This document shows positions 1 to 6,558 of a DNA stretch of 12,745 nucleotides, one piece after another. The stretch spans positions 1-12,745 of the forward strand of contig SLNU01000234.1 in assembly GCA_007132865.1 (NCBI GenBank). Reading direction: 5' to 3'. The stretch is from Bacteroidales bacterium. Lineage in GTDB: Bacteria; Bacteroidota; Bacteroidia; Bacteroidales; UBA7960. The notes beneath the pieces were generated by a model. That model had not been told where the DNA came from and did not search any database. It saw only the letters and a program-made list of their open reading frames with translations. Each line of letters starts with the position of its first letter. The stretch's first letter is position 1. Both the position numbers and the translations under genes were made by a program.

Positions 1-466
1 ATGTTTTGTGGGAGCGCAGGAAGACCTGTGCCAGGCTGAGGATGCCTGCCACCAGCATGACCACCAGGGTATACTCCCGGTGGGTGTTGAAAACAGCAAG
101 CAACAGGAACAGGATGCCTGATCCGACAGCCACCCAATAAGACACAGCAGGAAAAACCAATTGTGGCAAAAAATACCGGATTACCTCATAGGAGAAAACC
201 ACACAATAGGGAATCACCACGAAAAACAACCATTCCTCCACCGGAAGGTTCCCAAGGAAGAGTCCGCTTACATAGTCATGGTTGAATGACCAGACACCGC
301 GGTGGGTAAAAACGATGTCCCACGGAATGAAAACCAGCATCTGCACTGCAATGCCGGCGAACAAGGCCGGCCACAGGCGCCGGAAACGGATGCGCGGTTC
401 AAAGCTCCGAAGCATGGGTATGAGAATGCTGCCGGCCAGTAGCAGGGCATAGGTCCATTTTTCCAT
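1..466 (-). CDS. Lycopene cyclase domain protein (CrtYcd/CarR type), partial at its 3' end
   Basis: Integral membrane enzyme expected to close the ends of lycopene to give beta-ionone rings (gamma- or beta-carotene). Reading the minus strand from the ATG at 466-464 gives 155 codons before the window's left edge, so the C-terminal part is missing. Hydrophobic segments fall near residues 4-18, 34-50, 78-97, 110-127 and 132-150. The family hallmarks are visible: PWD at 48-50, FNHDYVSG at 61-68, and GNLPVEEWLFF at 72-82 with the conserved acidic pair of this small heterodimeric/fused cyclase family. Known members in Bacteroidota are usually about 230 residues with two such domains; what is visible is the first domain plus the start of the second half. 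It is transcribed away from crtW across a 168-base gap, and further carotenoid genes could lie to the left. No Shine-Dalgarno sequence is seen. The family call is firm; whether it is a beta or gamma cyclase cannot be told from half a protein. Confidence 0.88.
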   Translation of the reverse strand, partial: MEKWTYALLLAGSILIPMLRSFEPRIRFRRLWPALFAGIAVQMLVFIPWDIVFTHRGVWSFNHDYVSGLFLGNLPVEEWLFFVVIPYCVVFSYEVIRYFLPQLVFPAVSYWVAVGSGILFLLLAVFNTHREYTLVVMLVAGILSLAQVFLRSHKT

Positions 467-634
467 TTTGCAATCGTTAAAAATCCATTTGCTGAGAATA
501 TCCTACTAACACCCGGCAGGAGCTTTTTGTTTGGAAAACCACTGTGTCGAATTTTTCCGTATTTTAGACCGCGATGGCCAGTGCAGATTACCTGGCTGTC
601 ATACGATCACAGAAAAATTATCCGACAATAAAAC

Positions 635-1348
635 ATGGGAATATTTTTTGCCACTGCCGTTATCATGCTCTGGGGGGCGCACCTGGCCTGGATGCTTTTC
701 TTCCTGCCATTTTCCCCTGGCAATCCCTGGATGTATTTACACATCCTGCTGCAGGCCTATTTGTATACCGGCCTGTTCATCACTGGCCACGATGCCATGC
801 ACGGGAACATCTCCCGGAAAAAATGGGTGAACACCCTGTTCGGGAACCTGTCCACTTACCTGTTCGCTGGCTTGTCTTACAAACGCCTGAGAAAGAACCA
901 TGGATTGCATCACAAACACCCGGCAGAAGCAGGGGATCCGGACTTCTATGTGGGCTCACAGAATTTCGTGAAGTGGTGGGCCGTGTTCATGTGGCGCTAC
1001 CTAAGCATCGTTCAGCTGGTGATCATGGCGGTGGTGTACAACCTGCTGATCCTGGCATTTTACGAACTGAAGGTGTTGATATACTGGGCCTTGCCGGCCC
1101 TGCTGGGCACCATGCAGCTGTTTTGGGTGGGGGTTTACTGGCCGCACCGGCTGCCCCATCTCCCCCCAATGGAACCACACAGGGCCCGTACCCAGCGCAA
1201 GAACCATTTCTGGGCCATGCTGAGCTGTTATTTTTTCGGATATCACTGGGAGCACCACCAGGACCCGCGCGTGCCGTGGTGGCGGCTCTATAGGAGCAAG
1301 CAAGCTGCAGACAACGGGCCGCAGCCTACTCCGGCACGGGACAGGTAG
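635..1348 (+). CDS. crtW: Beta-carotene ketolase, CrtW type (fatty acid desaturase superfamily)
   Basis: Membrane di-iron oxygenase that adds 4-keto groups to beta-ionone rings (beta-carotene to echinenone to canthaxanthin), using O2. The 237-residue product is the usual length for bacterial CrtW. The histidine clusters are intact: HDAMH at 52-56, HGLHH at 89-93 plus H95, WPHR at 169-172 with a second His at 175, and HWEHH at 204-208. Family-specific stretches include GLFITGHDAMHG (46-57), DPDFY (101-105) and PWWRLYR (214-220), close to what I remember of proteobacterial CrtW, which separates it from CrtZ hydroxylases and from ordinary fatty acid desaturases. Hydrophobic spans lie near 4-24, 33-51, 114-142 and 148-170. 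The start is fixed: an in-frame TAA sits at 629-631, just ahead of the ATG. There is no Shine-Dalgarno sequence, and I could not find a convincing promoter in the 168-base gap shared with the divergent cyclase. It ends 40 bases from the convergent rmlD. The Gln/Pro-rich C-terminal tail after residue 222 is not a conserved part. Confidence 0.92.
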   Translation: MGIFFATAVIMLWGAHLAWMLFFLPFSPGNPWMYLHILLQAYLYTGLFITGHDAMHGNISRKKWVNTLFGNLSTYLFAGLSYKRLRKNHGLHHKHPAEAGDPDFYVGSQNFVKWWAVFMWRYLSIVQLVIMAVVYNLLILAFYELKVLIYWALPALLGTMQLFWVGVYWPHRLPHLPPMEPHRARTQRKNHFWAMLSCYFFGYHWEHHQDPRVPWWRLYRSKQAADNGPQPTPARDR

Positions 1349-1388
1349 TTTTCTCCGGAAAGAGTCACAGGCTTGCCCTTGGGACGCC

Positions 1389-2246
1389 TTACCGGAGCTT
1401 CTGCATGCATTCCACCAGGCTATCCCTCCAGTGCGGGATCTCCAGTCCGAAATCCTTCTTAAGCCTCGATTTGTCCAGTACACTGTAGTGGGGGCGCGTG
1501 GCGGCCGCCTGTATGTCCTTGCTGAGGACCGGCACCAGTTTGCAGTTGATGCCGCCGATCTCCAGAATGGCCTTTGCAAAGTCATACCAACTGGCTACGC
1601 CTTCATTGCTGAAGTTATACACTTCTCCCCGCATTTTTGGGGGAACCCCGGGTATGATCTCCAGGATGGCCCGGGCCAGATCCCGGGCATAGGTGGGGGT
1701 GCCTACCTGGTCATATACCACGCGTAACTCTTGTTCGGTACGGCATTTCTCCAGGATGGTTTTTAAGAAATTATTGCCATGGCTGGAATACAGCCAGGAA
1801 GTGCGGATGATCAGGGCTTTTTTGGCATTAAAAATCACCTCTATCTCCCCTTCCAGTTTGGTCTTGCCATAAATGGTCTTTGGGTTGGCCGTATCGTTCT
1901 CGGTATAGGGTTTGAACCCCTTGCCCTCAAATACATAATCGGTCGAAACATGCACCATCATGGCTCCGGCTTTTGCTGTCGACTCGGCCAGAATCCTGGC
2001 AGCCATGGTATTCAGCAGGCTGGCCCCGGCACGATCCCCCTCTGCCTGGTCCACCGCCGTATAACCCACGCAGTTAATCAGGCAGGAAATGTCATTTTTT
2101 TTTAAAAACCTGGATACGGCTTCCCCATTGGTTACATCCAGCTCATCCTTATCTGTAAAGAAAAACCGGAATCCGGCATATTCCACTGCAAGGTCCCTGA
2201 TCTCACTTCCCAGCTGGCCGTTGCTGCCGGTAACTAGTATGTTCAT
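1389..2246 (-). CDS. rmlD: dTDP-4-dehydrorhamnose reductase (RmlD), extended SDR family
   Basis: Cytoplasmic NAD(P)H-dependent reductase that carries out the last step of dTDP-L-rhamnose synthesis, reducing dTDP-4-dehydro-L-rhamnose for surface polysaccharide. The 285-residue product is of typical length. It starts with the Rossmann motif MNILVTGSNGQLG (GxxGQxG at 7-13), then INCVGYTAVDQAE (57-69), STDYVF (101-106), the catalytic Tyr-x-x-x-Lys at Y126 and K130 in YGKTK, and RTSWLYSSHGNNF, all in the RmlD order. The reading frame stays open 14 codons upstream, but the ATG at 2246-2244 places the Rossmann strand at the N-terminus as in all family members. No rmlA, rmlB or rmlC is adjacent, so it is an orphan copy. 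Its upstream gap of 81 bases is shared with the divergent unknown gene at 2328. Related epimerase or reductase activities on other dTDP sugars cannot be excluded. Confidence 0.88.
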   Translation of the reverse strand: MNILVTGSNGQLGSEIRDLAVEYAGFRFFFTDKDELDVTNGEAVSRFLKKNDISCLINCVGYTAVDQAEGDRAGASLLNTMAARILAESTAKAGAMMVHVSTDYVFEGKGFKPYTENDTANPKTIYGKTKLEGEIEVIFNAKKALIIRTSWLYSSHGNNFLKTILEKCRTEQELRVVYDQVGTPTYARDLARAILEIIPGVPPKMRGEVYNFSNEGVASWYDFAKAILEIGGINCKLVPVLSKDIQAAATRPHYSVLDKSRLKKDFGLEIPHWRDSLVECMQKLR

Positions 2247-2268
2247 AAGATGCGATTGGTCGGATGGG

Positions 2269-2276
2269 TAAAGATA
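2269..2276 (-). promoter_or_regulatory. Possible -7 promoter element for rmlD
   Basis: Read on the minus strand this is TATCTTTA, seven of eight positions matching the Bacteroidota -7 consensus TAnnTTTG. It lies 22 bases ahead of the rmlD ATG, a sensible distance for a short leader. No good TTTG -33 element is seen at the expected spacing, so this is tentative. It overlaps the proposed -33 element of the divergent promoter at 2275-2306. Confidence 0.3.
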
Positions 2277-2306
2277 TGGTAAAACCAATTAAATCCTTTA
2301 AATTTG
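2275..2306 (+). promoter_or_regulatory. Bacteroidota-type promoter for the unknown gene at 2328
   Basis: TAAATTTG at 2299-2306 is a perfect match to the Bacteroidota -7 consensus TAnnTTTG. TATG at 2275-2278, 20 bases upstream, matches three of four positions of the TTTG -33 element. Transcription would start near 2313, giving a leader of roughly 15 bases before the ATG at 2328. The TTG codon at 2304 is part of this -7 element, which argues against it as the translation start. Confidence 0.5.
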
Positions 2307-2327
2307 GGTAAGAAAAAACCAAAAGAA

Positions 2328-3746
2328 ATGCCAGATTCCGGGATCGAAAGGGAGGTGCTTGACACCACCCGCAAGGCTTTGTTCATCAATCTCGATGATA
2401 CAATCTACGGGTCATTTGCTGAGATAGGCGGCGGACAGGAAGTGGCCCGGTGTTTTTTCCAGTCGGGCGGAGCCTCGGGGACGATAGCCCGTACCATCTC
2501 GGCCTATGACATGGCATTCAGCGACTCCCTGTACGGGAAAACACCCGGGAAACGGTATGTGTCTGAAAAACGGCTGATGCAGATGCTGGATATCGAATAC
2601 AAGAGCCTGGTAGACCTGCTCATGGAGGACCGGGGACCTGAAACCAGGTTTTTTGCATTTGCCGACACCGTCACCACGCTGAACTACCGCAAGGACAATG
2701 AAGCCCATGGATGGATGGGGGTTAGGTTCCAGCTGAAGCCCGAAGGCAAACCCAACGAAGTGGTACTGCATGTCAGGCTGCTGGAGAACGATCCCCTGCT
2801 CCAACAAAAGACCCTCGGCATTCTTGGAGTGAACCTGATCTATGCCTGCTACTACAACTACCAGTATCCGAACAGTTTTCTAAAATCCCTGCTGGAGTCT
2901 ATATCCGAAGAGCGCATCGAGATTGACATGATCCGAATGAGCGGTCCGGAGCTCGACTATGTCGACAACAAGCTACTGGCCGTACAGCTCGTAAAAAACG
3001 GCATGACCCCAGTCACGATGTTCGACCGCCATGGGCATGTGCAGCAGCCATCCGACCTGCTCTACAAAAAGAACATCATGGTTCTGCGGGGCAGTTTCAG
3101 ACCCATCACCTACGTGGGTTTCGATATGTTGCGGAATGGGTTTTCCCTGTTCAAGGAAGAGGTCGGATTCGACAAAAAAAACACCGAGGTCCTTTGTGAA
3201 ATGACCCTGAATAATCTGATGGAAGCGGGGGACTTTGATGAGCGGGATTTCCTCGCCCGCGCGGATATCCTTTGCGGAATGGGCCGCACCGTGATGATCT
3301 CCAATTTCAGGGAGTTCTATAAGCTGGCAGGATGGTTCAGGCGCTTCCGTCTGAAAAATATCCGCATGATTATTGGTGCGCTGACTTTTCGTAATGTGCT
3401 GGACGATTGTTACTATACCAACCTGAGGGGCGGGATTATGGAGGCTTTCGGCAAGCTATTCATTGAAAACCTCAGGGTTTACATCTATCCCGGACGGGAA
3501 AAGGAAGATGATGAGGTGGTTACCACCAGAAACATGCCCGTAAAGGAAGAGCTGCAATATCTTTACAGGCACCTGATTAAGAACGAGTTCATTCTGGACA
3601 TTCCCCACTTCAACGAAAAGCACCTGCCCTATTTCTCACACCTTGTGCTCAAGAAGATTCAGAGCGGGGATCCTGATTGGGAAAAGATGGTTCCCCGGTA
3701 CGTCTCCGCTTTCATCAAAAGCAAGGAACTTTTCGGATACCATTAA
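2328..3746 (+). CDS. Conserved-looking soluble protein of unknown function, 472 residues
   Basis: I do not assign a function. The product has no signal peptide and no membrane-spanning segment, so it should be cytoplasmic. Stretches that look like strongly conserved blocks are FAEIGGGQEVARCFF (30-44), TISAYDMAFSDSLYG (56-70), FFAFADTV (108-115), HGWMGVRFQ (127-135), LGVNLIYACYY (166-176), LRGSFRPITYVGFDML (253-268) and a later ISNFREFYKLAGWFRRF. I recall long proteins like this in Bacteroidota carrying doubtful transferred names such as nicotinate-nucleotide adenylyltransferase. The paired HxGH nucleotidyltransferase histidines are not present here, so I do not adopt that name. An in-frame TTG at 2304 would add eight residues, but it falls inside the likely -7 promoter element, so the ATG at 2328 is chosen. 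The stop overlaps the stop of the convergent receptor gene by four bases. It appears to be a single-gene unit, so the neighbours give no clue to its role. Confidence 0.85.
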   Translation: MPDSGIEREVLDTTRKALFINLDDTIYGSFAEIGGGQEVARCFFQSGGASGTIARTISAYDMAFSDSLYGKTPGKRYVSEKRLMQMLDIEYKSLVDLLMEDRGPETRFFAFADTVTTLNYRKDNEAHGWMGVRFQLKPEGKPNEVVLHVRLLENDPLLQQKTLGILGVNLIYACYYNYQYPNSFLKSLLESISEERIEIDMIRMSGPELDYVDNKLLAVQLVKNGMTPVTMFDRHGHVQQPSDLLYKKNIMVLRGSFRPITYVGFDMLRNGFSLFKEEVGFDKKNTEVLCEMTLNNLMEAGDFDERDFLARADILCGMGRTVMISNFREFYKLAGWFRRFRLKNIRMIIGALTFRNVLDDCYYTNLRGGIMEAFGKLFIENLRVYIYPGREKEDDEVVTTRNMPVKEELQYLYRHLIKNEFILDIPHFNEKHLPYFSHLVLKKIQSGDPDWEKMVPRYVSAFIKSKELFGYH

Positions 3747-6352
3747 AAGTCATCTATGTCAATCATTGAGTCATCTCCACCCTGCTGGGGGCGGCGACGC
3801 TGCTGGTTGTTGCGTTCGGATTCATTGATGCGGTAAGAAAAGCCTAAGAACACCATCCTGCTGTTGCGGACCCGTTCAGTATCGATGGCAAAGTTGTTCC
3901 CGTAATTGTACATGCGGAAGCGTTGGGTGTTGAACATATCGCTCAGGCGCAAGGTGACGGTGCCCCTGTTATTCAGTACGTTCTTCCTCACGGCTGCATC
4001 CGCGGCATACATCTCGCGCATCTCACCCTGTAGCATCACCACCGGGGAGCGGTAGAAGGCATTCAGCTGGGCGCTCCATCCCTTGGGGAAGGTGAAATTG
4101 TTCACCATGCGGGCAGACCATGAATAACTGTCATTGCGCATTTCCATCATCGCATCGCCGCCCTCGACGATCTGCCTATAGTAACTGAAGGTCCCATTGA
4201 CCCTGTACCAGGAAGCAAGTTGACGGGAAGCCACCAGTTCTGCCCCATAAGAGATCCCCGTATTCAGGTTCTCCCAGGTGGTATAGGCAATGCCATTTTC
4301 ATCCATGGTCCGGAACCGGGTAATCATGCCGTTTGTATAGCGGTAAAACAGGCTCGGATTCAGCGTGGTCTTCTCCCAGAATTTGGTATAACCCAGTTCC
4401 AGGGAGTTGATGTATTCCGGGTTCAGCCTGGGATTGCCATAACTCAAATCATAGGGGTCGGTATAGCTTACAAACGGATTCAGCACCCGGTTGTTCGGGC
4501 GGCTGACCCGGCGGCTGTAACTGAGCTGTGCATTCTGGCTGTTTTCAAAGTTGCGACGAAGGTGCATGCTTGGGAATAAGCTGAAATACTGATTGTTGAA
4601 CAAATCATTGGTGGTTAGCTGGTTGCCTTCGACAAATGCCTGCTCCATCCTGAGTCCGGCCTGTATGCTGTACGGCCCTGCCATGGTTGAAAACATGCCA
4701 TAGGCCGAAAACACCTGCTCACTGAACACAAAGCGGTTGCTACGCCCGGGATTGTTGTTCCATGCCGACTGCTCATGGTCGAAGCCAAGGAAGTTGAAAT
4801 CAGAGTCCATTTCCCGCATGTATATTCGTCCGCCTACCTCAAGCTTGCGGTCCTCACCAAGTGGTTGCACATAGTCAGTCTGGGCTGAGAACATCCAGTT
4901 CTTGGCATCCATGCTGGTTCTTTCCAGAAGATTGGGCAGACCATTGGGGCTGCGGTTCAGATCGAAAAACTGCTGCACATTGTCCTCGGCCCGGGCCATG
5001 GATCGGTCTGAAAAAACGATATCGGTATTGAGTTCACGGTTTCGTTCTTCAAATGTCCGGCGGTAATTCACGGTATAGCTGAGCCCCGAATTGTCCATCT
5101 CATCACCGGAGAACCTGTTGAACAGGCTGGTAATATCCATGTCGCTGGCAAGTGCGCTGTAGTCTGTATTGTTCTGCGAAGCACGCGCCCAGCTATTGTA
5201 CATTACCGAAAAAGTCATGGTATTGTAAGGATTGAACTGGTAATCCATCCCCAGCGTAAAGTTTTGCGAGTTCATCGTATTCTCGAAATCCAGTCGCTGA
5301 TTCATATAGGTGGTATCGGCCAGGAAATTGCTGCGAAATGTACTCCCAAAGCCGTCCATAGTAAAAAATCTGCCGCTGTAATTGGCAAAGAAGTTCAGGT
5401 CATTGACTTTGTAATTCAGGTTGAGAGAACCGTTGTAGGTATTTCGAGTGCTGGCATTGAGGGAAAGCATGCCGTTGTATCCGGCACGCCTTTCCTTTTT
5501 AAGCACGATATTGATGATGCCCGATGTCCCATCAGGAGCATACCTGACAGATGGGTTGGTGATCACCTCAATCCTATCAATCATGTTCGACGGGATCTGT
5601 TCCAGTGCTTCCGACCCACTGAGTCCGGTGAGCCCGGAGGGCCGCCCGTCAATCAGTATGGTCACGTTGGAACTGCCGCGAAGGCTCACGTTGCCGTCAA
5701 AATCAACCGCCACACTCGGAATATTCTGCATCACCTCTATGGCTGTACCACCGCTGGCCGTCAGTTCCTGGTCCACATTGAAGACCCTGCGGTCAAGACC
5801 GACTTCCATCAGCTGCCGGGAAGCCTCTATGGTCACTTCTGAGAGCATCTCAGCACCCGGGGCCACCCGGATCACTCCGGCATTGTATTCGATGGAACGG
5901 GGCGTGATGGCCACATCCCCTACTTCCATCCTGGGGTAGCCAATGTAGTTAATGGATAAGTAATAGCGGCCAAAGGGAACCCTTTCGATCATAAACCGCC
6001 CCAGCTCATCCGAAATGCCCCCGGTAACCATGGTGGAGTCGCGTTCGCGGAAAATTACGATGCTGGCGAACATCAGGGGTTCATTGTTGCTGTCATCCAG
6101 TAGTTGGCCCCCCACCTTCCCGATGGCAGGCAGGTTGGCTGCCGGGGCTTCTGCGGCCGAAGAAGAAGGTGCCGGTGTTTCCGCAGCTGACGCGGATTTG
6201 GCTGGCAACGGGGCTTCTGCAGCCGATGTTGGTTTCGCAGGCACCGGGGCTTCGGTTCCACTGCTGCTGGAAATGGTGGCGCCTAAGCTGCTGGCAATGG
6301 TGGTGCCTAAGAAGAAAAGGGAAACGAGGAATGTTTTGTATGTGGGGTTCAT
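3743..6352 (-). CDS. TonB-dependent-receptor-like outer membrane beta-barrel protein
   Basis: Predicted 869-residue outer membrane protein; the substrate is unknown. Residues 1-25 form a signal peptide (K6, hydrophobic 8-20, likely cut after SSLGA). Residues 33-76 are a Pro/Ala/Ser-rich linker with imperfect repeats. Residues about 79-165 form a carboxypeptidase-regulatory-like beta-sandwich (GRFMIERVPFGRYYLSI). Residues about 170-290 are a TonB plug, with SLRGSSNVTILIDGRPSG at 223-240 and GIINIVLKK ending near 286. The rest is a barrel rich in Asn, Tyr and Arg with alternating strands, of the outer membrane beta-barrel family common in Bacteroidota. The end is a charged tail (843-869) finishing in Phe. 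There is no SusD-like partner nearby, so it is not a typical glycan-uptake SusC/D pair. The frame is open 15 codons further upstream, but the ATG at 6352-6350 places the signal peptide correctly. It diverges from parE and meets the unknown gene tail to tail with a 4-base overlap. Confidence 0.88.
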   Translation of the reverse strand: MNPTYKTFLVSLFFLGTTIASSLGATISSSSGTEAPVPAKPTSAAEAPLPAKSASAAETPAPSSSAAEAPAANLPAIGKVGGQLLDDSNNEPLMFASIVIFRERDSTMVTGGISDELGRFMIERVPFGRYYLSINYIGYPRMEVGDVAITPRSIEYNAGVIRVAPGAEMLSEVTIEASRQLMEVGLDRRVFNVDQELTASGGTAIEVMQNIPSVAVDFDGNVSLRGSSNVTILIDGRPSGLTGLSGSEALEQIPSNMIDRIEVITNPSVRYAPDGTSGIINIVLKKERRAGYNGMLSLNASTRNTYNGSLNLNYKVNDLNFFANYSGRFFTMDGFGSTFRSNFLADTTYMNQRLDFENTMNSQNFTLGMDYQFNPYNTMTFSVMYNSWARASQNNTDYSALASDMDITSLFNRFSGDEMDNSGLSYTVNYRRTFEERNRELNTDIVFSDRSMARAEDNVQQFFDLNRSPNGLPNLLERTSMDAKNWMFSAQTDYVQPLGEDRKLEVGGRIYMREMDSDFNFLGFDHEQSAWNNNPGRSNRFVFSEQVFSAYGMFSTMAGPYSIQAGLRMEQAFVEGNQLTTNDLFNNQYFSLFPSMHLRRNFENSQNAQLSYSRRVSRPNNRVLNPFVSYTDPYDLSYGNPRLNPEYINSLELGYTKFWEKTTLNPSLFYRYTNGMITRFRTMDENGIAYTTWENLNTGISYGAELVASRQLASWYRVNGTFSYYRQIVEGGDAMMEMRNDSYSWSARMVNNFTFPKGWSAQLNAFYRSPVVMLQGEMREMYAADAAVRKNVLNNRGTVTLRLSDMFNTQRFRMYNYGNNFAIDTERVRNSRMVFLGFSYRINESERNNQQRRRPQQGGDDSMIDIDDF
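6125..6256 (-). repeat. Degenerate 36-base (12-residue) repeats coding a Pro/Ala linker
   Basis: Within the receptor gene, residues 33-76 consist of imperfect units: TEAPVPAKPTS, AAEAPLPAKSAS, AAETPAPSSS and AAEAPAANLPA. At the DNA level, plus-strand segments 6143-6160 and 6209-6226 agree over 18 bases with one mismatch, and a shorter related copy begins at 6245, 36 bases from the second. The unit looks like a flexible periplasmic spacer between signal peptide and regulatory domain, formed by tandem duplication and then drift or deletion. Such runs are liable to length change between strains. Confidence 0.7.
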
Positions 6353-6526
6353 GGTTTTCTGATTGCGGGTAAATATTATTGTTCCGTAATAGGACAATCA
6401 AATCATCAAAAGGTTTAATCTTTATAGGTATATATGTTCAACTTTTAACGTTTTTTATTAAACAAAGCGCGTCAACATGTATTAATTTGCCCGGCTACTG
6501 TCCGCTGAATTTTGGCGTGATTGTGT

Positions 6527-6534
6527 TATATTTG
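6527..6534 (+). promoter_or_regulatory. -7 promoter element for parE
   Basis: TATATTTG is a perfect match to the Bacteroidota -7 consensus TAnnTTTG and is followed by CA, as is common in this group. Transcription would begin near 6541, leaving about 18 bases before the parE ATG at 6559. No clear TTTG occurs at the -33 position, so the upstream element is weak. The rest of the 206-base gap (6353-6558) is AT-rich, and I could not find a comparable element for the divergent receptor gene. Confidence 0.55.
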
Positions 6535-6558
6535 CATCTTATTTTCCGGAATACATTC

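Noticed and set aside
577..596. Inverted repeat GCCAG/CTGGC upstream of crtW, a possible operator.
   Set aside because: Only five base pairs with a ten-base spacer; expected by chance.
574..1293. 239-codon plus-strand frame overlapping crtW in another phase.
   Set aside because: Its translation has no recognisable motif, while the overlapping frame has all CrtW histidine clusters.
1353..1397. CTCCGG and CCGGAG inverted repeat across the crtW-rmlD junction, a possible terminator.
   Set aside because: Six base pairs around a loop of over 30 bases and no T-run; it also enters the rmlD coding end.
3087..3131. GSFRPITYVG in the unknown protein resembles the GSFxPxHxGH motif of nicotinate/nicotinamide nucleotide adenylyltransferases.
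   Set aside because: It lies near residue 255 rather than at the N-terminus, and both key histidines are missing. The resemblance is too slight to name the function.
6015..6362. 115-codon plus-strand frame over the receptor's N-terminal region, rich in Ala and Gly.
   Set aside because: It is the complement of the Pro/Ala repeats and signal-peptide codons of the receptor gene, with no independent support.
6379..6558. Open reading frame continuing 60 codons upstream of parE.
   Set aside because: It contains the perfect -7 promoter element, and its translation is an unrelated hydrophobic sequence. The ATG at 6559 gives the normal ParE N-terminus.
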